Assembly: GCA_014773175.1 (NCBI GenBank)
Contig: VXCM01000163.1
Coordinates: 1 to 64,000, forward strand
From: Lucifuga dentata
Taxonomy: Eukaryota; Chordata; Actinopteri; Ophidiiformes; Bythitidae
Reading direction: 5' to 3'
Length of the DNA stretch: 64,000 nt
Made by a program: the position numbers and the translations under genes. The notes below the pieces were generated by a model. It was not told the origin of the DNA and ran no database searches. It saw nothing but the letters and a program-made list of their open reading frames with translations. Positions 52,064 to 64,000 of the stretch are shown here, piece by piece. The number at the start of each line of letters is the position of its first letter. Position 1 is the stretch's first letter.

Positions 52064-52254
52064 TCCGCATCTGGCTGGGTCCTCCAAATCACTGACAGTG
52101 CAGATGTTGTGGAGAACTTTCTGTTGCCTCATCACCTCATCTTGTTATGGGAGTGTATTACTCAGAGACACTGTTACTTGGAAATCTTTCTGAGGATTGG
52201 AGTGGAATTATATTGTCCAGCAGTCATGTTTTGGTGTTGGATCGATTAAATAAA
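52064..52254 (+). other. Possible alternative terminal exon of tlcd2
   Basis: A good acceptor (gtgttttcattgcag, exon from 52064) is in the phase left by tlcd2 exon 3. It opens 61 sense codons starting SASGWVLQITDSADVVENFL and ends at TAA 52247-52249, overlapped by AATAAA at 52249-52254. The peptide does not resemble the TLC domain, so if used it would make a truncated protein. Transcript data are needed. Confidence 0.2.
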
Positions 52255-52529
52255 GTTACTTTGACAAAAAAAAAAAAAAANAAAAAAAAAAAAAACAACT
52301 TAATAGACATACTGTCTGCTGTGATGGATTATGTATCTCAAGTTTCTACAAGTTGATTTTTGTAGCATACTGGAATGAACTGAAACAAATGTCAGTCTGG
52401 AAGGCAGAGGGGGAAAAAAATCAAAAATTTACTGCTCCAGTAGTATATTTTGGAAACAGTCGTCAGTATCATAATGTGTATGCAGGTCATTGGGCTCAAA
52501 CAGACAAAATTGCCAGTATTAACCTTTAA
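52246..52529 (+). mobile_element. TTAA MITE fragment, family B
   Basis: From aaagttactttgac through gtgatggattatgtatctca, the Gln/Leu-free noncoding interior, to cagtattaacctttaa (TTAA 52526-52529), it matches the right half of the 62.2 kb copy. The left half is absent. A poly-A with an N at 52281 interrupts it. Confidence 0.6.
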
Positions 52530-54990
52530 GTCTTTTTGGTAGTTCTGTAATTTATAATATTGATGTACTTGATTTATTATCTGTTCCTTTGTCCTGGAGA
52601 ATCTGATTTTGCTCATCTTCTTCCATATTTTGGCATACATCCATCTTTTCTGTTTAAACGGTTACTCATGTTGTATTTCTTTAGAGTACCATCAGTATAG
52701 TCTAATCTGTTTTACTATGAATTGTGGTAATCTTTATTCAAGTCAGGTCAAATCTCAAAAATGTCCTCATAGCTCACAATGCTCCTGCTTGCTTCACACT
52801 AGTACAATGGGTGGTGATAACAGGATGAGGGCCTCTGACACCCCAAGTTTGTTGTTTCTACACTAGCAGGTTTAACAGCCAGTTGAAAACCAGTTTTTGG
52901 CAGAGAAAACACTTAAGACATTCTGAGATTTGGCACAGGATCCACCTCCAGCACAGGCCCCCTGTGGAGGATAGCCAGTCTCCCCTCTTTTCTGAAGATC
53001 TTCTCTTTATTCTCCCTCACTTCCTGGGAGCCCAGTAAATGAAAGCTCTGCTGGCCAGCTGGCTGCAGATTAGCAACCGGCTGTAGGAGGATGGGGCACC
53101 TCCAACCTTTCTTCTCATTCACATGTCTCTCTCTCTCTATCTGTGCTTGTCACCTATGGCTTTCTCTCTTTTCCCCCTTTTGTCTCTCATGAACACTTTT
53201 CAGTCATTCCCGTTTTTCACACAGGCTGTCCTCCTTCAGCTCCATTACTGTCTCGTCCTCAACTAACCATATTCTTTTGTTTGTTTTTCATTGACTTTCT
53301 GTTTTTTTCTCCTGGGTAGGTATTATAAATGAAGTTATTAGGGATACATGAAGCCGTGTAAAGCAGAAGAACTATGTCAGAGCGTGACTGCAAACATAAG
53401 TGTGCTAGTTATCTGAAGGTCGAGTGAGCCAACAGTAAATCCTGCCATACAGTCAGAGAGAAGAGGTTGATCATAAATGAATCTGCAGCCCACAGATCCT
53501 CACCACTTCCCTTTATCCCCTTCATTTACATTACCAGTGACCATTCTACCTCAGCTGCAGTTTATAGCATTAGATCTGTGTGCAACAACTCAGTACACAT
53601 GGTAGTTCTGCAAACATCATTAGTATGCAGCACTACAGTGTTATCATTATGGTATTGTACTGTGTAATGATAGTATAATATTTGTTACACCTCAAAGCTG
53701 TGTTGCAGCCTTTGAGTACTGCAGGAAATATTGCATTTATGGGTTCACTGCACATGACCGACACAACAAGGTTAACATGACTGAAAACTGGGAGAAAGTG
53801 GTTTAGTGGGTATGTGAGCGGAAACAATATGAACACTGTGTTAATTTAGGATTAAAGCAATGTGTTTTATCACTATTATAACCAAGTTGAAAGGAGAAAT
53901 TTGCGCTGGTAGTTGGAGTATTCATAGTTGCAAAGCTAAATGTTTCAACTTTGTAACAATTGTGTTATCTCGTTCATAAAACCCAACAACCTCCCACATC
54001 AGGAGACTAAGCTAAACTGCAAATGACATAACGTCTCATGTATGGAGCCTAAAGATGAACCGGCAGTATTACATTATGATAGCCAAAACTGAAGCAATGT
54101 TACAGCATGAGACGACAGCAGGAGCAGCTTTGAGAACAGTAAGGTAGAAATGAAAATTTGCTGTAGTGATTGACTGAACTTAAATCTATTTTTTATGTGT
54201 TACTAGTTCTCACTCACATCTGTTCTTGTATTTTTCTTTCACCTCTCTTTCCTTCCCTGATTTAATCTTTTCACTTTTCTACTGCCGTGCTCTTGTAGCT
54301 ATTTGTCATGCTGTATTCCTCTCTGTAATCCAATTTTGAGGGTTTCGTCTGTTAAACAAGCATATAACAAAACAACATGTGATGTAACACGAGTTGTGTT
54401 GATCCCTGTTGCAGGACAAGAGGAACAACAAAGTCAAACATTCCATGGAAAAGTTTTTTCCCTCTTACTGAAGTGGAGATTACAGTTTCTTATTTCTGTC
54501 TCAGAAACATGTGGGTCGTGCCACAGTCACTCGTGCCTGATGAGACCCCGTCTGTCATAACTGCTCACTTCCTTTGGAAAACAGGAAGTCCTGATAGGTC
54601 TTCCAGAAATAGGGAGCCTCCTTCTGTGATTAAATATACATGTACCTATACTCTATACATGTTAAGAAATAACATGCAGGGCTTTTGACTCTGTGAGGGG
54701 ATGGAACTATAAATGTGTAGCCTGTTAAGCACAGTGTTTGAGAAAGAGCAGAGTGGAATGAATCTTGCTATTTTTGCTATTGTGTATGTGGGCCAACAGC
54801 AATATGGATGGTTAATGTAAAACCAAGGATTTGTTTGCCAAAGCAAGCTTGCTATTGAATCAGAGCAGGTGGAAGACAAACAGAAGCAGAAGTGGAGATT
54901 ATTTATTCACAGATAAAGAAAGCATGTGAATCCAATGTCCAAAGTTCACTGTTGAGATGTTCATTGGTAACACGCGGTGGAAATACGAGT
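52530..54990. other. No gene recognised
   Basis: Unique-looking AT-rich sequence, probably the third tlcd2 intron or intergenic DNA. A CT-rich block lies near 53128-53290. No exon with a convincing reading frame or homology was found on either strand. Confidence 0.45.
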
Positions 54991-55006
54991 CACTTGACCA
55001 CAGCTG

Positions 55007-55007
<1 letters not shown>

Positions 55008-55037
<30 letters not shown>

Positions 55038-55074
55038 CTTCTTCTTCTTCTTCTTCTTCTTCTTCTTCTTCTTC
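55008..55074. repeat. (TTC)n microsatellite
   Basis: Pure CTT/TTC trinucleotide array of about 67 bp. The poly-Phe frame across it is an artefact. Confidence 0.95.
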
Positions 55075-56674
55075 GCTCTCAGTTTGGCAGTCTGTTTTCT
55101 GTTTCCTTCCATAAATGTCTCTCATCCCTTTCTCATTAGGCAGAATTGAATTTTCTTAGGAAAGAGGAGCCAAGGGTGACATTCCCTAAAGCAGGAGACC
55201 AGGGTTTCATAGGTTAATCAACTATTTGAGGATCCATGCTGTTTCTAATCACATCTGCTCCGCTCTGCTCCATGTACCGACAAATCCAGTTTGTGCCTTT
55301 CAAGTAATCTTTCTTTTAAGCATTTGAGACTTTAGCTTTATTTTGTTTTCCTCAATAAAGGAATAGAATTCAAACTGCACACCTGGCAGGTCATTTGAAA
55401 ATACTGTTGTTTTGAAGACATTTAAAGATCCTTAAGGACTTTTATACGCTGCCGGTATGAGAAATATTCCATCCAGTTTACGGAGAGTACATTTTTAACC
55501 CTTTTCATAAGGGCTCTGTTCCTCCAACCAAATAATAAGAAGAAGAAAAGACAAGTGAGAGTTCTTAAAGGTTGAGAGCAAGAACCTTTGTTAATGAAGT
55601 TAATGAAAATAAAAATCAACAGCTATCTCATTTACATATTCAATCTTTTCAGTCAAAGTTTGATTGATTCCCTTGTTCCAGTATTTCAAGTTTGAGCCAG
55701 TTTAGATAGGTCTTTATCATATTTTGGGATTTTTCTCTTATTCCTCCTCTCAGATTTGCTCAAGCTCTGGACGAGGAGCTTCTGTGAACATTCACAAATC
55801 ATTTTATAGATTTTCACTAAGATTGTAGTCTGAGCATTGGCTGTGCAGTTTCAAGCCTGTAATATTTTGTTTTGAAGCTGTTTGGCTATATTCTCAAGGT
55901 CTTTGATCTTTTTCAACAAAAAAGAAAAAGATGTCACCCTACTTTTTGGCACTCAAACAACTTCTCAGTAAGAATGTGGTTGTTGTTCATTCTGCTGTGT
56001 TGTTTCTGTCCAGACTCTGCCAGTTCCAGACAAAAGCTCAGGCACAGCATGGTGCTACCACTACAGTTCTCCATGGTAGAAATGTTGTTGAATGGCTGAT
56101 GAATTATGCCTGGTGTCTGTCAAATATAAAAGGCTGAAAGAGTCCATTATTGCTTCATCAGACTACATATTTTCTGTCTGTAAATGCAGGTTTTTCTGGA
56201 TTTTTTGTACTTTTGTCCTCCTTTTTGTGTACCTCACTGACTCTCAGTTGGTTAAATTCCAGTGAGAGCTGTAGGTCAGAGCGTCCCTGGATTTGATTGT
56301 TTTGTTTTTTTTCCTTGACCATGGCTTTCATTGAGTCAGAACAAATGAACTTTTAAGTTATATTTACAGTACACTGTTAAATGTCTAAGAATTAATTTTG
56401 AGTTATTGTTTGTAGTGAAATCTTAACTTAATATATTTTAGTTCAAGCTTTCAGTGTTAACCCACAAATGCTGAAAAAAGCCAAGGATACACTTTACGTA
56501 TGCAATATAGTACTACATATTTAGTGTACAGTATATCATAAGACAGTAATATATATATATAACATATATATATATTGTTTATATCTATATTGTTTATATG
56601 TATATCTCTATTGTTATTATTATTCTATCTCTATATGTCTCTATTGTTTGATAACTCCTTTCTTTCATGCCCAT

Positions 56675-56875
56675 ATTTTTTTTTTTTTTTTNTTTTTTTT
56701 TTTTTTTTGCCATCTTTCCCACTTCAACCTTAGCAACATTTTTCCACTTGAAGGATCAGAAAGTACCAACCTCAGATATGAAAGGAACTTGGCTCACTTT
56801 ACTGAGTAAAAATAGATTTGTTTTTTTTGTGTTTTTTTTTTTTTTTTTTNTGTTTTTTTTTTGTTTTTTTTTTTG
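56675..56875. repeat. Two poly-T tracts with N gaps
   Basis: T-runs at about 56675-56708 and 56819-56874, each with one N (56692, 56850). They flank about 110 bp of ordinary sequence. Lengths are unreliable. Confidence 0.85.
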
Positions 56876-57074
56876 TGGGAGGAGCCTGAGGTTGTTTCCT
56901 GGACCTGATGGACAATGTCACTTTTAGAAACATGTCCTCAAATATGTTCCTCTTCTCTTGCTTTGCAGGAAGAGAGGAGGAACATATCTGGCTGTGGTTA
57001 AAGCTGACAGTGCTGGAATGACGCATCTGCAATCCATCCTCAGTTCTGTAGAACCTGATTATCCTGCCCTTACA

Positions 57075-57078
<4 letters not shown>

Positions 57079-57127
<49 letters not shown>
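57079..57127. repeat. (TC)n microsatellite
   Basis: Pure TC array of about 49 bp. Confidence 0.95.
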
Positions 57128-57129
<2 letters not shown>

Positions 57130-57131
<2 letters not shown>

Positions 57132-59970
57132 TTGTTACAGCTGTTCCTGCCACTAGCTGCTGGGGCTCTAAGAAACCCAGCAGCATCATCATATGGCAGC
57201 AGAATAAGCAAACATTAAGACTGTGTGTGAAGGGTCATGTTAAATATTTATAAGCTTGAATGTTTCCTTTGGTTTAAGGTCTCCTATGTGTATTTCCTGA
57301 TGTACTGTATGTACTTCCTTCTGTGATTAATCTTGCATGACACCATGTATATTAACAAGCTGTTGAATGTTTCCATGTAAAACAGAAATGTAGAGCATTG
57401 TATGTAATATTCATCTCAGTTAAGGCATTTAAATCCCTATGGGATAACCAAAAAGTTTGGTCCAGTGATTGGACACATCTTTTACAGAGACAAACCTTTT
57501 TGCAATTAGAATTCAGTTGTTTCTAATATCTGCTTGATATCCAGCAGCAGCAGTAGATTTAGTATGTATGGAATGTTGTAGTTTTGCCAGCCAGCCCACA
57601 GATGTATTTCCAGTCATCCACAAGCTGTGGATTTGCCACTCCTCCTTTTTGACCCTAGTCCCACACTTAGGCTTGACAAACCACATAGAGCTAGGCTTAT
57701 GTTTAAAATCTCCAGTGTCAACTTTGCCAGCAATCCATGAGCAGCTATTTGCTGCTGGAGCTGCCAATGTTTCAGCTGGAATGTTTGTAGAATATTAAAA
57801 TAAGATGAGTGAAAGCCATGAAAGTGATGGCCAGCGGAGGTGACGCGCATGTGTGTGTGTGTGTGTGTGTGTCAGCAGTTCAACAGTTTCATCGCTTTGG
57901 TGGAGAACCCCCTGGGTCTTCCCATTCAGGGTGTATATATCCAGACAGGAGGATCGACATCTGGTCTCCACATAAACCTCAGCCACACACACACAAACTG
58001 TACCTCTGACTTCCTGAGAGAGGCTCTGTGAAAACATGTGTGAACCCCTCAAAACATCTCCACGCTGCAGCTCCTCACCATATATCACACACACTGCCTT
58101 GTTCTCCACCCCCATACGCTTGTATCGCCTCCAAGTATCTCCCCCATCCCCCCATTCACTCTCAGCAGCTTGTTCCGCCTCCTCGCATGGCTACAAACCA
58201 TTGAGACCCTCCGTGCTCTGCTTTATGCATTGTTTTTATGCATTTTCCATCACCGTCTGACTGAAGAATTCATTCATCTTTTATCGTGGTGTCAATAAAC
58301 GCCTCACAACCGTCTCACACAAAGGCACCAGCCACACACTGAGAGAATCAGCATCTTATATCTTTATCTACCATAAAAAAATGCTGCTGTGAGCTGCCAA
58401 AAATCACACACAGTCATCCTCATTGTCAATGTAATCAATCAATTCAGAGTCAACAATCCTGGCTTTACATTTCAGTCAATTCTTTGGCCTAATCAAAGCT
58501 CACATTGATGTTTTCAGAGCACAGAAACATTCAACAATGTATGTAACATGATGCCTATTAAATCCAAGGATATGGCATTTCAGTTGATCAGTTTGTAGTA
58601 ATAATAGGCCAAACAGTTAGAGATTCATGCAGGTCTCCTCCATCCATTCAGATTGTGCCAGTGAGTCGTAAGGTTAAAGTGTACTTTACAAGAGATAAGA
58701 CAAAATTACAAAACAGGCCTGTGAACATGTTCTAGAATACGCAACATATTACTGAAGAACCGCAGGGGTTCTTTTATGTTATTCCATACTTGTGGTCCAG
58801 ACTGATGGCAAGCTGCCTTTGAGTTGGCTGTGAAAGATGCTTACAATCAAGGATTTAGCAGTGGCTATAAAGATGACCCAAAAAGCCTGCATCACTGTGT
58901 CTTGAGCCTTGTAAAATGTCTTTTTTTTTCCCCTAAAAATTGTTCTACATTGGCTGAGGTATATTGAGGCTTTATATTGTTTAATGCGGTCACAAGCAAA
59001 GAGCAGTTATGCAGTACAAGCACATATACACACGTGCCATGCCTTCCAATGAGGCTGGGGACAGGAAAAACACTGAAAAAAAAGAAGGTAACATTTGTTC
59101 AGCGTTGTCATGACAACCAGGAATGTTGTCTGTAGAGGCATCAGTCATAGGGTTTAGAAAACAAAACTGAGAGGCTGACAACTACATCTGAATTCTGACG
59201 AACAAGGTGAGGCAAAGAGGAACTCCCTCCATTTATTCTCCCTCGGTGCCACACCTAATGGCCGAAGACCCAGAGTAGAAAAAAAAAAAAGCTACAAGAC
59301 AAACTTGGCTGTGATCCAGCTGCTCTGGAAATACTGGAGAACTTCTGTGTGATGCCTAAAGCAGCAATGCAATGTGTGCGTGTGTCTGTGTGTGCGTGAG
59401 TGAAAATACAGTGTACAAACAACATTACATAGTTAAACAGGTGCATTATCATTCAGATTTTCTACATGTCTTGTTGGATTGGCAGCACCTGATTATCACA
59501 AACTGGTGCAGCTAAATTTGGGTTGTTTATTTATGAACATGAAGAACTTACTCTCTGCTCTGCTCTGTTCTTCCAGCTCAGAAAGTTGTAAAATTTCTAC
59601 ATATCAAAGACTTTTTGGGAGTAGGAAATTTGTTAAACTTTGTTTCAACTCAAACTCAGCATGATAACTACCCTAATTATAAGCACATCCTAAGAGACAA
59701 TAAATGCATTAATGAATGTGTATACTGGCTCTGTGCAAAGTAGTTAAGTGTAGTGATACAGATTTATTTGGGAAAAAATGCATTGGACCTTTATTCAATA
59801 ATTATTCAGAATAGAAGGAAATAGTCTTAACACTAATGTTGCAGAAAGAATGGAATGGTATTATAAGCTCCCCTTATACATTTCATCAATTTTGATACCA
59901 GTAACTTAAAATGTATTTAAGACTCTTACTGAAATTTTGCAGACTTATATTGAGATAAATTATATTTTTC
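57130..59970. other. No gene recognised
   Basis: Small GT/CA arrays at about 57848-57872 and 57984-57995. A minus-strand frame at 58115-57795 is partly the translation of those arrays and was not accepted as a gene. Otherwise featureless at this level of reading. Confidence 0.45.
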
Positions 59971-60372
59971 CATCCATTTTCATCCGCTTAACTGGGTCCG
60001 GGTTGCGGTGGCAGCAGACTAAGCATCCCGGCCCACACTTCCCTGTCCCCAGCCAGGCCCTCTAACTCCTCCTGGGGGACTCTGAGGCATTCCCNGGCCC
60101 ACACTTCCCTGTCCCCAGCCAGGCCCTCTAACTCCTCCTGGGGGACTCTGAGGCATTCCCAAGTCAGCAGGGAGACATAATCCCTCCAGCATGTCCTGGG
60201 TCTTCCCCGGGGCCTCTTCCCAGTTGGACATACCTGGAAGACCNAATCCCTCCAGCATGTCCTGGGTCTTCCCCGGGGCCTCTTCCCAGTTGGACATACC
60301 TGGAAGACCTCCCTAGGGAGATAACCAGGGGACATCCTTACTCGGTGCCTGAACCACCTCAACTGACTCCTT
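59970..60372 (-). mobile_element. RTE/Rex-type LINE 3' end
   Basis: Minus-strand translation runs from RWFRHRVRMSPGYLPREVF through CPTGKRPRGRPRTCWRDYVS and a VPQEELEGLAGDREVWA block to LLPPQPGPS. This is the well-known C-terminus of fish RTE/Rex-like LINE ORFs, followed by the aagcgg...ccatccatt tail. Two Ns (60095, 60244) with duplicated 60-70 bp flanks lengthen it artificially. Confidence 0.8.
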
Positions 60373-62240
60373 TCAAATTATATTTTTGAATTTGTTAAAG
60401 GGCTTGAACTTATTGAAAGAACCTGAATTTTGTCCAGGAATTGTCAGTTTTTCTGCTTTCCTCTGTTGTCCAGACGAATTAAGTAAAATATTACAGTACT
60501 GAGTGTTGCAGCTCATGATCACAGAGTATCTGGTGTTGTGTGGCCATAATGAGCAGTAAGATGCATCAGGAAAGACATTGCATACAGAAGGTGATGCAAT
60601 CTGGCTGACCCCCCCAGACCACCATGCCAGAATACTATAAGCCAGCAATACACACTGCTATATATTCATGTAAAGATGATTTTTTTAATAAGTTCACATT
60701 TTGTTTGGGCGTTGTTCTGCTGAGTTTCTGAAATGTGCATGACAGTAGTCATGACCACCATCCCCCCTCCACAGGTTCTTAAACTTTGAACTCCTCGCGT
60801 GTATCTAATCATGACTGTCTCATGTTTCAGGTTTGTCTTGTAGACTTTGAGCCTGCCTACGGCCCTCACACCCGCTCATCTCCCCACTGCTCCTGCTATG
60901 GCCACATGCCGTCTCTGCTGAGCTTCCTATTAGTTTCCTCTCCAACAGCCTCAGTGAGCCCATTTCTTTTATAATCTGCATTGCAGAAGCACCACATCTC
61001 GTTATTTCTTCCTGAACAATGTTAGAAAATACTTAAAGTCATACTGTATTAGTAGATACAGTAAATCTAAATTAAATAATTTCACACGCAACTAAAACCG
61101 CCATATCCAAGCCCAAAAGTAAAGATTCAGCAATCGAGTGGTTATCTGTGCCCGGAAAAGCACTGAACATATAACAGGAGCCTCTTTTTTCAAAACTTTA
61201 TGGAAACATTATAATCAGATCAAAATCAGCACACACTGATGTTGGTTTACTCAGAGTAACAGATTAAAAAAATATTCAAGCATGTAAATGATCCATTGCC
61301 TTAAAATTACAGGAAGCAATCCCTTCTTGCATTTCCTGACCTGGCGCTCTTCTCTTAGTAAGCCAGTTAAGAAAAAAAAAAGTCAGTATTCAGCGCACAA
61401 CAGAACCCTTTGAATTTCATCCATGTTTACACCTTACTCTGAATTTTTTGCCTTAATCACAGCACAGATTTTAAAAAATTGAGTATTGTGTGCATATAAA
61501 CTGATTGTTAGATTGTTGTGGTTTAGATTTGGGTGTATTTCATTGTCTGTTTCCCACGGAATGTGCAACGGACTCTTGAAAGAGTCTCCATAACTCCAAA
61601 TGCTCAAGCACATAGTTTGGTTAGTGAAAACCAGACTGACTGTTGTAGAACATGATGACAGACCTGTTTTCTGTGGGTCAAAGTGCTGATGGTGACATAT
61701 CTTGAGAAGTTGTGGTTAGTGCTTTAATTGCCATAGAAGCATTCTGGTGGTGTTACTTGATTATTTTTTTTGACACACATGTATAATAATCCCATAGAAA
61801 ATGTGTGTGAATGTGATTGTGTTGACATTTGCACATCCTGTATGTTTGTGTGGGTTTTTGAGTGTATTTCCTCCTCCACTTTAAAAATCTCAGCTTGTTT
61901 TGTTTGTGTGAGTGCCCCCATGCCCACGTATGCACATGTTCAAGGGGTGCTAGCTGTTAAAGCTTTGATTTAGGACGAACCTGGGTTGCAGCCACAAAGA
62001 CCATTGATACTAAACTGTCCACACAGCTGCTTAGAGTCTGCTGCCAACACTCTGAACACCTCTGAGCCCTGATCCTTTGAGACTCATTCAAGGGTGGGGC
62101 ACAGTTTTCAGATTGGAGACTATTGGAATGTGTGTGTGTGTGTGTGCATGTATATACACGTGTGAGTGTACAGTATATGTACATGGTGAACATGACACAC
62201 ACACACACAGACCATGGCAGTCATCTGTGGGCCTTGTGAG

Positions 62241-62895
62241 TTAAAGGACTACACAGGCGAATTTGCATGTTGATGCCCAATATATATACAACCCAAATAC
62301 ATGTTACATCTCTGACAACCAATTTCCAAAACAAAGAACCGTATTTTAGTTTTCCTGTTATTTTTCCAAATCCTCTAATCTTTCAAAATCAAATGTTCAG
62401 GTGATANGTATTTTAGTTTTCCTGTTATTTTTCCAAATCCTCTAATCTTTCAAAATCAAATGTTCAGGTGATATACCCACTTTAAAGTTCAATGTTTCGC
62501 CTGGTAACACTTACGCACAATTGTAGAAAGGACGGTCGTTTTAATTTCTCGGTAAAAGCTGTCTTCTCCTGGGACTATATTCCCTGGTGGAGACATACAT
62601 TGCCCTCTGTGCAGATCCGTGTTTGATCGTTGAAATCAAGTTACTTTGACATAAAAGTTAATAGAGTGTTCACTGTGATAGATTACATATCTCAAGCATG
62701 TTTGAAGTCTCTACAAGATGAGTTTTATAGTGTACTGGAATGAAATGAAACCAATGGTAGCCTGGAAGGTAAGAAAAAAAAATTCTAAAATTTACCACAC
62801 TGTATTTTGGGAAATAGTTGTTTGTAATGTAACATGTATGCGGGTTGTTTATATTGAGCTCAAACATGCACTATCGTCAGTATTGTCTCTCTAAG
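62241..62895 (+). mobile_element. TTAA MITE copy, family B
   Basis: Starts TTAA aggactacacaggcgaattt and ends ctatcgtcagtattgtctct; the right TTAA has decayed. Interior landmarks cctctaatctttcaaaat, atgtttcgcctggtaaca and ggtggagacatacattgc tie it to family A. An N at 62407 with about 65-bp duplicated flanks is probably an assembly artefact. Confidence 0.75.
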
Positions 62896-64000
62896 ATTAC
62901 CTACCCAACCCTTCTTTCCTTTTCATGGTCATGTAATCATTCAATATTCATTCTGTCCATCGTCAGTCTAAACAGGCTCTACTCATCCTGATCTGTAAAT
63001 GTTTCCTGTACTGCTCTCTCTGAGTCAGAGAGCTGGGTATCATCTGGAGGCAGGTAAACTGGAAATCACAAATGACATACGTGTCTGTTCTCTATATGTA
63101 GTCATAAAAATATTCACTCAATGGCCATCCTTTGATTTCATGACAGAAGCAGAAAAAAAATAGAGGATAGGTTGATTGTTTTTGCTTTTACAGATTTTCA
63201 TTACAAAATACCCAGAAAACCCATTCACATTAACTCTAAATATAGAGAAAATCTATGAATAGAGACACAGGGGGATTTCCTCTGACTATTTACTTGATAT
63301 AGTGAGCAGCCATGTTGGCTCTCAATTGTCATCTTTAAAAAAAAAAAAAATTACGATCACGTTTGAAGCCAATCGTTTTGTTTCTTCATCACTTTATCTG
63401 CCTCTGGCTTTACTGACAGGTGCTCTTGCAGTGGTTGCTAACTTTAAAAAGCAAAGAAATTTACCCGTGTTTGTCATCCTGACATGAAATTTACTGGTCA
63501 CCTTGCACTTTCTCCCACTTCATGGCTGACCTGTGCTCAGTTTTATTTCCCTTGGTGATGTTCAGGTCAAGATTAGGGATAAAGTTTAACACATTTTTTG
63601 TTTTTACTCCAGATCTTCTTTAATTAGCTTTTGGCCATGTTCATACCCCCGTGTCACACCTCCCATCCTCTCACCCTGTGNAGAGGGGAAAGAGGAAAAG
63701 ATCCCCCATCAGGGTGTTGAGAACATCTAATTGAGCCCACAGGGATGCAGGAAACAAACACCCATACAGCTTTGTTTTTCAGATCTTTACATGGATTTTA
63801 TACAGTAGACTCTAGCAGGAGGGTATCTGCACCCAGAGGTTTGAAACGCTGCTCCTTAAGACATAAAACATATAGAAAACTAAAATAGTTCCTCTTATGC
63901 AACTTAAAATATTACCCCTCTAAGCATGTGGGATATTAAGCTGACCGATAACAGGCGTCATACTACAATCTAATGTGCGTTACATTATAGACAACATTTC
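62896..64000. other. No gene recognised
   Basis: AT-rich sequence to the window edge with one N at 63681, here without obvious duplicated flanks. No exon of tlcd2 or any other gene was identified. Confidence 0.45.

Noticed and set aside
54892..55149. Poly-Phe frame
   Set aside because: Product of the (TTC)n array.
56958..57218. Possible tlcd2 exon after the acceptor ctttgcag near 56967
   Set aside because: The peptide (GGTYLAVVKADSAGM) has no TLC similarity and runs into a TC microsatellite.

Overview
This is vertebrate, almost certainly teleost (ray-finned fish), nuclear DNA. The genes have many short exons with GT-AG introns. Intergenic and intronic space is filled with CA/GT microsatellites, Tc1/mariner remnants, LINE tails, an LTR element and a TTAA-flanked MITE family. 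The gene order rilp - prpf8 - tlcd2 matches the human 17p13.3 neighbourhood (known synteny, not computed here).

Layout. 1-1259: minus-strand Ty3/Gypsy-like LTR and 5' gag, running off the left edge and inserted into a MITE. 1696-8992 (-): a RILP-family gene without its last exon(s). 10295-27597 (-): prpf8, complete, 42 coding exons and 2338 codons plus stop, with a noncoding first exon near 28.2-28.3 kb. 29.03-30.57 kb: decayed L1-type LINE. 30698-33752 (+): a divergent as3mt-like methyltransferase, 10 exons, 359 aa. 36846-43795 (-): an AIFM3/AIFM4-type Rieske plus FAD/NAD(H) oxidoreductase, about 17-18 exons. 47441-51525 (+): first three exons of tlcd2. 51.5-64 kb: no recognised gene, only repeats and probably tlcd2 intron.

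The genes do not form a pathway. rilp concerns Rab-dependent vesicle or lysosome positioning, prpf8 is the U5 snRNP scaffold of the spliceosome, the as3mt-like and AIFM-like genes encode redox or SAM enzymes, and tlcd2 encodes a TLC-domain membrane protein. prpf8/as3mt-like and aifm/tlcd2 are divergent pairs; as3mt-like/aifm is convergent.

The most interesting biology is the as3mt-like protein. It keeps the SAM-binding motif but lacks two of the four cysteines used by classical arsenite methyltransferases. I also stress an assembly caveat: there are 21 single-N gaps. Many non-homopolymer ones join two copies of the same 25-110 bp, so most local duplications next to an N are probably unmerged contig ends. 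I found no CRISPR, operon-like or other clearly undescribed system.
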